A program made the translations under genes and the position numbers. A stretch of 6,674 nucleotides of DNA from an uncultured Roseburia sp. (GTDB lineage: Bacteria; Bacillota; Clostridia; Lachnospirales; Lachnospiraceae), in contig CANODN010000117.1 in the NCBI GenBank assembly GCA_947564765.1, positions 1 through 6,674 on the forward strand. Reading direction: 5' to 3'. A model generated the notes under the pieces. It was not told the DNA's origin. It saw only the letters and a list, made by a program, of their open reading frames with translations, and made no database searches. Positions within the stretch are counted from its first letter, which is position 1, and every line of letters begins with the position of its first letter. Below, in pieces: positions 6,673 to 6,674 of the stretch.

Positions 6673-6674
6673 CG

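Overview
The window looks like chromosome of a gut-type Bacillota, most likely a Lachnospiraceae relative. The reasons are a large multimodular GH84 surface glycosidase ending in an InlB-type repeat and a Lys-rich BspA-type leucine-rich-repeat tail, a clostridial-style DeoB, an Rpn/PD-(D/E)XK 'putative transposase' gene, and purine-rich Shine-Dalgarno sites. The taxon is inferred from protein style only.

Layout. (1) Positions 1-4015, plus strand: most of a GH84 beta-N-acetylglucosaminidase. The N-terminal part lies before the window, and the reading frame appears broken around 48-65. The part present holds the catalytic barrel with its Asp-Asp pair, a helical domain, several discoidin/CBM32-like beta-sandwiches, one InlB B-repeat-like module, a Pro-rich linker and an LRR_5 tail. 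(2) Positions 4016-4145: a convergent intergenic gap with a 17-bp-stem hairpin that can terminate both strands. (3) Positions 4146-4946, minus: an Rpn-family PD-(D/E)XK nuclease/putative transposase. (4) Positions 5004-6161, minus: phosphopentomutase DeoB, apparently full length with all metal ligands. (5) Positions 6177-6632, minus: a zinc-ribbon protein of unknown function, 15 bp upstream of deoB. Its open frame starts without a convincing start site, and an acidic peptide in another frame immediately upstream suggests that the gene is longer and frame-broken here.

How they work together. The zinc-ribbon gene and deoB are probably co-transcribed. DeoB joins nucleoside breakdown (ribose/deoxyribose 1-phosphate) to the 5-phosphates used in central metabolism. 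The GH84 protein is predicted to be an extracellular or surface enzyme acting on N-acetylhexosamine-containing host or microbial glycans, and is a separate transcription unit converging on the others. The rpn gene is a probable selfish or recombination-associated accessory gene between them. There are no RNA genes, CRISPR arrays or insertion sequences with terminal repeats. No gene-free stretch exceeds 130 bp. I did not find a clearly new multi-gene system. The points most worth checking are the two frame breaks near the window ends and the unusual active-site residues and accessory modules of the GH84 protein.
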